NCBI RefSeq assembly: GCF_036248255.1
Contig: NZ_CP109178.1
Span: 5,084,001-5,148,000 of the forward strand
Source: Streptomyces sp. NBC_01717
Lineage (GTDB): Bacteria; Actinomycetota; Actinomycetes; Streptomycetales; Streptomycetaceae
Reading direction: 5' to 3'
DNA: 64,000 nt
The notes under the pieces were generated by a model, which did no database searches, was not told the origin of the DNA, and worked only from the letters and a program-made list of their open reading frames with translations. Positions within the stretch are counted from its first letter, which is position 1. Each line of letters starts with the position of its first letter. Positions 59,193-64,000 of this stretch are shown one piece after another. The position numbers and the translations under genes are program-made.

Positions 59193-61911
59193 CGCTCGTA
59201 CGTTCCAACTCGCCGGAACCAGGCGGATCGGCGGGGCCGGCCGTGGTGGTGGGGGCGGAAACAGAGGCGTGATCACCGGGATCACTGAGCTCGGTGTGAC
59301 CGGTCGGATCACTGAGGTCGGTGATGTCGTACGGACGGGAGTGGTTCGGGTCGCAAGGGCCCACTCGGTCGAAGACCTCGTCGACCCCGCTACCGGCGCT
59401 CGCGCCCTCGGCCAGCAGATACGCCTGCGCCTCGCCGACATGGAAGTACATCCCGTGCAACTGGAGCGCACCCTCGGCGAGTCTCCGCGCCACCGATTCA
59501 TGGGCCCGCAGATGGTCCAACTGCTGGACCACATTGGTGAGGCAGAGCTGCTCCACCTCATCGGCGGGCAACCGGCCGGAGATCCGCGCCCAGGCGTGAT
59601 GCCGGGACTTCATCCGTTCCAGGCTCGGCAGGCCGTGCCGCAGCCAGCGCCACAGAGATGTCCGCGGGGTGTCCGGTTCGGTGCTCATCAGCGCCTGCAT
59701 CGCGCCGCAGCCGGAGTGGCCGCAGACGGTGATGGACTCGACCTTGAGCACATCCACCGCGTACTCGATCGCGGCGCCCACCGAGTCGTCACCGGCCTCC
59801 GCGCCCGGCGGGGGCACGAGGTTGCCGACATTCCGAACGGTGAACAGGTCGCCCGGGCCGCTCGCCGTGATCATGCTGGTGACCAGGCGGGAGTCCGCGC
59901 AGGTGATGAAGAGCTGGGAGGGACGCTGACCTTCGCGGGCCAGCCGGGCCAGCTCGTCGCGCACCAGCGGAGCCGTATTGCGCTGGAACGAACTGAGCCC
60001 GCTGGCCAGCCGGTGCGCGCCGGTCCGGCGCGGAACAGCGGCACTGTCGCCGGGGGTGTCCAACCGGCCGGTGCGGCCGGCGGTGGCGTCGGCCGCCCTG
60101 GCCGCCCGGGCGTCGGCCTTGGCGCCGCCGCCTGAGCCTGTGGGTCCCTGGTCGGCGGTGAAGCTTTCGCCGGGGGCGAAGGCCGCCCTGGTGCGGTGGG
60201 CGTCGACCGGCCGGCCGGGCTGGTCGGGCCGGTCGTGGCAGTGATGGTTGCGCCACGGTGTCCAGGGGCGGCAGCAGGAGTGGGCCGCCGAGGCGGGCTC
60301 AGCGATCCGGCCACCGGACCTGCCGGTGAAGACGACCCGGCCGCCCTGCGCGGTCTGGGCATCGCTCCAGTCCTGGATCGTCTCGTACGCCGCGTGGTCC
60401 ATGAAGAAGCCGTCCAACTCGACCACCGCGTCCCCGCCTCGGGGCAACTGGCCGAGTGCCCGGCTGAGTCGCGGCACCGCGAGGAACGTCAGTTGCCCTC
60501 GTACGACCACCAGATGCTGGCCGTCCTGATCGGTGACCGTGATCCTGGTGCGGGCCAGCCGGTGCAGAGCGACGGCCACAGCCACGGCGATACCGATGGC
60601 CACACCTTCCAGCACGCCGAAGAGCACCACGCCGGTGATCGTCGCCCCGTACACCAGGAATTCGCGATGCCTGTGGACATTGCGGATGTGGGCATAGTTC
60701 ACCATCTGGAAGCCGACCACCATCACCAGAGCGGCGAGCGCGGCCAGCGGGATCCACTCCAGGGCCGTGACCAGCAGTCCGGCGGCGAGCAGCACCCAGA
60801 CGCCGTGCAGCACGGTGGCGGCTCGGCTGGTGGCCCCGGCCCGTACGTTCGCCGAACTCCGCACCGCGCCACCGGACACCGGCAGCCCGCCGAGCAACCC
60901 GGACAGTACGTTGGCGATGCCCTGGCCGCGCAGTTCGCGGTCGAGATCGGAGCGCCGGACCGGCGGGGCGGCGGGGCTGACCGGGACCGGAGAGGCGGAA
61001 TCAGCGGTTCGGCCGGCGGCACGGTCGGCGGTCAGCTTGTCCACCGCCACCGCGGCGAGCAGCGATTCGAGGCTGGCCACCAACAGCACCGTGAACACGG
61101 CGGTGGCCAGGGCCAGGACGGGGCCCTGCGGCATCTCGGGCAAGGCGTGCGAGCGCCAGGAGGGCAGGTCGACCCGGGCGATCCCGGGCGCCGCAACCGC
61201 GGCCACCGCCGTTGCGATCGCCACCGAGGCCAGGGCCGCGGGCAGCCGTCGCACCGCTCGCCCGATCCGCCCGGGGAGCCGCGGCCACACCACCAGTACG
61301 GCGATGGTCAGTGCGCCGATCAGCGGCGCGGCCGGGCTCATCCGGCCCAACTGCTCCGGAAGTGCGAGGGCGTTGGCGGCCGCCGAGCTCTGGGGCGAAC
61401 TGCCGAGCACGATGTGCAACTGGGCGAGCGCGATGGCCACGCCGATACCGGCGAGGGTGCCGTGCACGATGGCCGGGCTGACAGCGAGGGCGCCGCGCGC
61501 CGCGCGCAGCGAACCCAGCAGGATCTGCAGAAGTCCGGCGCCGATGGTGATCGCGCAGGTGGTGCGCCAGCCGTAGATCTGGATCAACTCGGCTGTGACC
61601 ACGGTCAGACCGGCGGACGGGCCGCTGACCTGGAGGGGAGTGCCGCCGAGCAGTCCGGCGACGATGCCGCCGATCGCGGCGGAGATGAGTCCGGCTTCCA
61701 GCGGGGCGTCCATGGCGACGGCCAGGCCGAGCGACATGGGGACGGCGATGAGAAAGACAGTGATGGACGCGGAGAGGTCGGCGCCCGCGACGCGGAATCG
61801 TCCGCCGCGGCGCGGCGGTGGCGGGCTGTGAGGTCGCTTGATTCCCGAGGCGCGGGAAGGTGGCGAACTGTGGGCTGTGTGGTCATGACGGATGCGGACG
61901 CAAGCAGACAT
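59188..61911 (-). CDS. SulP anion transporter fused to beta-carbonic anhydrase
   Basis: A 907-aa fusion. The N-terminal two-thirds is a SulP transporter (about 12 helices; FLIAVPMSLGLAVAMDAPL and SGPSAGLTVVTAE) with a STAS domain (VELDGFFMDHAAYET). A Cys/His-rich stretch (HSCCRPWTPW) and a ~90-residue disordered linker follow. The C-terminal beta-carbonic anhydrase has Zn ligands in ITCADSRLV and CGHSGCGAM. A bicarbonate importer coupled to CO2 hydration is the likely function. ATG at 61911 with GGAGGAG. Confidence 0.9.
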   Translation of the reverse strand: MSACVRIRHDHTAHSSPPSRASGIKRPHSPPPPRRGGRFRVAGADLSASITVFLIAVPMSLGLAVAMDAPLEAGLISAAIGGIVAGLLGGTPLQVSGPSAGLTVVTAELIQIYGWRTTCAITIGAGLLQILLGSLRAARGALAVSPAIVHGTLAGIGVAIALAQLHIVLGSSPQSSAAANALALPEQLGRMSPAAPLIGALTIAVLVVWPRLPGRIGRAVRRLPAALASVAIATAVAAVAAPGIARVDLPSWRSHALPEMPQGPVLALATAVFTVLLVASLESLLAAVAVDKLTADRAAGRTADSASPVPVSPAAPPVRRSDLDRELRGQGIANVLSGLLGGLPVSGGAVRSSANVRAGATSRAATVLHGVWVLLAAGLLVTALEWIPLAALAALVMVVGFQMVNYAHIRNVHRHREFLVYGATITGVVLFGVLEGVAIGIAVAVAVALHRLARTRITVTDQDGQHLVVVRGQLTFLAVPRLSRALGQLPRGGDAVVELDGFFMDHAAYETIQDWSDAQTAQGGRVVFTGRSGGRIAEPASAAHSCCRPWTPWRNHHCHDRPDQPGRPVDAHRTRAAFAPGESFTADQGPTGSGGGAKADARAARAADATAGRTGRLDTPGDSAAVPRRTGAHRLASGLSSFQRNTAPLVRDELARLAREGQRPSQLFITCADSRLVTSMITASGPGDLFTVRNVGNLVPPPGAEAGDDSVGAAIEYAVDVLKVESITVCGHSGCGAMQALMSTEPDTPRTSLWRWLRHGLPSLERMKSRHHAWARISGRLPADEVEQLCLTNVVQQLDHLRAHESVARRLAEGALQLHGMYFHVGEAQAYLLAEGASAGSGVDEVFDRVGPCDPNHSRPYDITDLSDPTGHTELSDPGDHASVSAPTTTAGPADPPGSGELERTSA

Positions 61912-62613
61912 GTTCCCGTCTCCTCCGGGGCAGCGCGGTCGCGGAACGTGGGGACGCGGCCGTGGGTCACGGCGTGCAGCGGCGGGATTTCTCAACTCTC
62001 AGTAAATGAATCGTAATGGAGAGTAAAGATTTGTGTCCATCATTTAGGGCAAATGGGTCATTGAATCACTCCTTCAAGTGAATAGGCAGCTTTTTATGCG
62101 GTCTGTCATGCCGCAACTTTCAGGGCTGCCTGTGATCTCAGCCGTGCCGCGGCCGCAGATTCGGTACAAATTATCTGAAAAGGAAGCGGGTGGGATGGCG
62201 GCCGCCACGAAGGGGCTGCCGGGCCCAAGCGGAACGCGCCCGAAGCCGCCCTCGGGAGCCGCGTCCGCCTCGTGGGCGACGGCTCCTCCTTCTTCACCGG
62301 AAGTCGGGCCGAAGCGCCCCCGGTCGAAGCGCCTGTCGTCTGGTCAGAAGCCGCCGCAGTGCGTGGTGTTCTCCCGGGACGGTACGGGTGAGGGTGTACG
62401 CGGCATCGGCGAGACACCGTGGGGTGGGGAGGGGCTGCCTGCCTCGCCCCCGGGCCCCGGACGAGCCCGACGGGAAGCGGATGCGGCGCGAGGGGGTGTC
62501 CGGCCCCGTCACCGCGCCGGTCGCCGAGTCGTGGGCGACCGGTTGGATCGCAGATCAGGGGCCGGGCGGATCAAGGGCCCGGGCGATCGAGGGGGCGGGG
62601 CGTCGCAACCTGC
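61912..62613. other. Long region with an AT-rich half and no clear gene
   Basis: 61990-62190 is strikingly AT-rich for this genome and probably holds the SulP-CA promoter. The rest is GC-rich with weak coding signal in several frames. A 182-aa plus-strand frame and a 103-aa minus-strand frame exist but have low-complexity Pro/Arg content and no good ribosome site. Confidence 0.45.
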
Positions 62614-63609
62614 TCACACGGGCTGAGCGGCGCCGGCCCGCGTGTTCCGCTCGTCGAGCACGAAGGAGGGGTCGACCTGAGCAGCCAGGTCGGCGCCCGT
62701 CTTTTCGTTGCCCCAGCTCTCTGCGTTCTTCAGATGGAAGTGCACCATCTGCCGCGTGTAGCGCTCCCAGTCGCGTTGCCCGTACGAATCCTCCGCCGCG
62801 TCCTGCAGGGCCTGAAGAGCCATCCGGTTGTCCGCCTCCAGCAGCTCGAAGCGGGCCGGTCGGCCCTTTTCCATCGCCCGCACCCAGTCGGAGTGACCGA
62901 CGCCGACCAGCAGGTCGTCGCCGACCTCGGCCCGCAGGAAGTCCAGGTCGTCCTGACCCTGCACCTTGTTGCCGACGACCTTCAGAGCGACCCCGAAGTC
63001 CCGTGCGTACTCCTTGTACTGGCGGTAGACCGAAACGCCCTTGCGGGTCGGCTCGGCAACCAGGAACGTCATGTCGAAGCGGGTGAACATTCCCGACGCG
63101 AAGGAGTCCGAGCCCGCGGTCATGTCGACGACCACGTAGTCGTCGGGACCGTCGACGAGATGGTTGAGGCAGAGCTCGACCGCGCCGACCTTGGAGTGGT
63201 AGCACGCCACCCCCAGATCCGATTCGGTGAACGGTCCGGTGGCCATCAGCCGGATGTCCCCGTCGTCCAGCGTGATCGTGCGGGCGCACGCGTCGTAGAC
63301 CGGGTTGTCCTCGCGGACGCGGAGCAGCCGCGAGCCCTCGCCGGGCGGAGTCGTCTTGATCATCGTCTCGACGGAGGCGATACGGGAGTTGCTGCCTCGT
63401 AGATACTCCTTGATCAGCGGCAGCTGCGCCCCCATGGCGGGCAGCGCCGCCGCCTCCTCGTCATCGAGGCCGAGTGCGGCCCCCAGGTGCTGGTTGATGT
63501 CGGCGTCCACCGCGACCACATGGGCTTCATTGGCGGCAAGGTGACGAATGAAGAGCGAGGACAGCGTGGTCTTGCCGCTGCCGCCCTTCCCTACGAAAGC
63601 GATCTTCAT
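62614..63609 (-). CDS. CooC/MinD-like P-loop ATPase
   Basis: A 331-aa SIMIBI ATPase. The deviant Walker A is FVGKGGSGKTTLSS; VVVDMTAGSDSF corresponds to switch II; VAVDADINQHLG supplies the Walker A' Asp. CooC relatives insert nickel into CO dehydrogenase. MinD/ParA relatives position proteins. The substrate here is unknown. The ATG at 63609 with AGGTGA is chosen, two codons after a GTG. Confidence 0.88.
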   Translation of the reverse strand: MKIAFVGKGGSGKTTLSSLFIRHLAANEAHVVAVDADINQHLGAALGLDDEEAAALPAMGAQLPLIKEYLRGSNSRIASVETMIKTTPPGEGSRLLRVREDNPVYDACARTITLDDGDIRLMATGPFTESDLGVACYHSKVGAVELCLNHLVDGPDDYVVVDMTAGSDSFASGMFTRFDMTFLVAEPTRKGVSVYRQYKEYARDFGVALKVVGNKVQGQDDLDFLRAEVGDDLLVGVGHSDWVRAMEKGRPARFELLEADNRMALQALQDAAEDSYGQRDWERYTRQMVHFHLKNAESWGNEKTGADLAAQVDPSFVLDERNTRAGAAQPV

Positions 63610-63711
63610 GTTCACCTAGAGTAGCTGCATAACTGCGCTCCGCTGTCGAACTTCGTGAAGAAGGCCACTCCGGGGCGGTATGGGTGTAGGGGGCGCGTAG
63701 CCTCGCTACCT

Positions 63712-64000
63712 ATGAGTACGACTGCCCCAGACCCGCTCGCCGCCCTGGGCGCCCTGCCGGGGGTCGCCGACGCGGTGGACTCCGTACGCAAGGCCGTCGA
63801 CCGTGTCTACGGCCACCGAGTCATGCGGCGCCGCAGCAACGAGGTCACCGGGGAGGCGGCGCTGCGCGGCGCCCGTGGCTCCGCCGCGCTCTCCGGCGCC
63901 GACTGGAACCTGGAGGAGGTGCGTCGGCGCACCGACTTCAGCGGTGACGACGAGGCGCAGGTGATCGGAGCCGCCCTCCGGCTCACCGCGGAAGCAGGTC
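63712..64000 (+). CDS. N-terminus of a conserved Streptomyces protein, cut by window edge
   Basis: The first 96 codons (starts STTAPDPLAALGALPGVAD; then VYGHRVMRRRSNEVTGEAAL and VRRRTDFSGDDEAQVIGAAL). Similar genes are often annotated as oxidoreductases or Fic-like proteins; I cannot confirm either from this part. It is divergent from the CooC-like ATPase, 102 bases away. Confidence 0.7.
   Translation, partial: MSTTAPDPLAALGALPGVADAVDSVRKAVDRVYGHRVMRRRSNEVTGEAALRGARGSAALSGADWNLEEVRRRTDFSGDDEAQVIGAALRLTAEAG

Noticed and set aside
62078..62626. A 182-codon plus-strand gene between SulP-CA and the CooC-like ATPase
   Set aside because: Low-complexity Pro/Arg/Gly composition, no ribosome site, and competing open frames on both strands.

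Overview
This 64 kb window is high-GC chromosomal DNA from a Streptomyces. The evidence is near-identical orthologues of genus markers (GlnR, the nickel regulator Nur, the anti-sigma factor RsiG, WblA, Crp, mycothiol synthase), GTG/TTG starts, leaderless-type promoters and strong third-position GC. It contains one tRNA, no rRNA, no CRISPR array and no intact mobile element. Almost all of it is conserved core chromosome. The exception is an accessory segment at about 30.3-39.5 kb.

Left block (1-30.2 kb). The 3'-truncated mycothiol synthase gene is followed by a secreted 5'-nucleotidase, a DUF302 protein and a Tat-exported PI-PLC-like protein. Then comes a minus-strand stress-sensing group: histidine kinase, response regulator, a 52-aa protein and an HtrA protease without a PDZ domain. 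A LacI regulator and the nitrogen regulator glnR follow; glnR is preceded by an overlapping 22-codon ORF. Next are a hydrolase, a MoaD-like protein, a QY-rich membrane protein and an LmeA-like protein. A sulfur unit follows: a Cys-containing leader peptide, the CysA rhodanese and a DUF1416 protein. After it come three coupled paralogous membrane-anchored proteins, nitrobindin, Nur, YgfZ, Dtd, RsiG, asparaginase, an Eis-like acetyltransferase, and a GntR-HAD-phosphotransferase cassette. The block ends with a quinone oxidoreductase/TetR pair.

Accessory segment (about 30.3-39.5 kb). It starts with a small membrane protein, a DUF6233 relic and an orphan coding tail flanking phosphomannomutase. 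A four-gene minus-strand operon follows: an Egghead-like GT2 membrane glycosyltransferase, a secreted GH113-like glycosidase with both catalytic Glu, a sugar-nucleotide pyrophosphorylase, and an acyltransferase with a C-terminal SGNH domain. Together these suggest synthesis, trimming and O-acylation of a cell-surface beta-mannan-type polysaccharide. A dead tyrosine recombinase beside tRNA-Pro(CGG) closes the segment, with a 36-bp perfect palindrome between them.

Right block (39.6-64 kb). This follows the order known from Mycobacterium tuberculosis Rv3667-Rv3682: PonA2-like PBP, WhiB4/WblA, two Get3-like ATPases, DUF4177, RidA, Nudix, MBL hydrolase, Crp, endonuclease III, Nudix, MarP protease, EphE-like hydrolase, DUF1469 membrane protein, NhaA and acetyl-CoA synthetase. 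A SulP-carbonic anhydrase fusion, a MinD/CooC-like ATPase and a truncated gene complete the window. From memory, the left and right blocks lie far apart in S. coelicolor (roughly SCO41xx and SCO35xx), so the accessory segment sits at a rearrangement junction.
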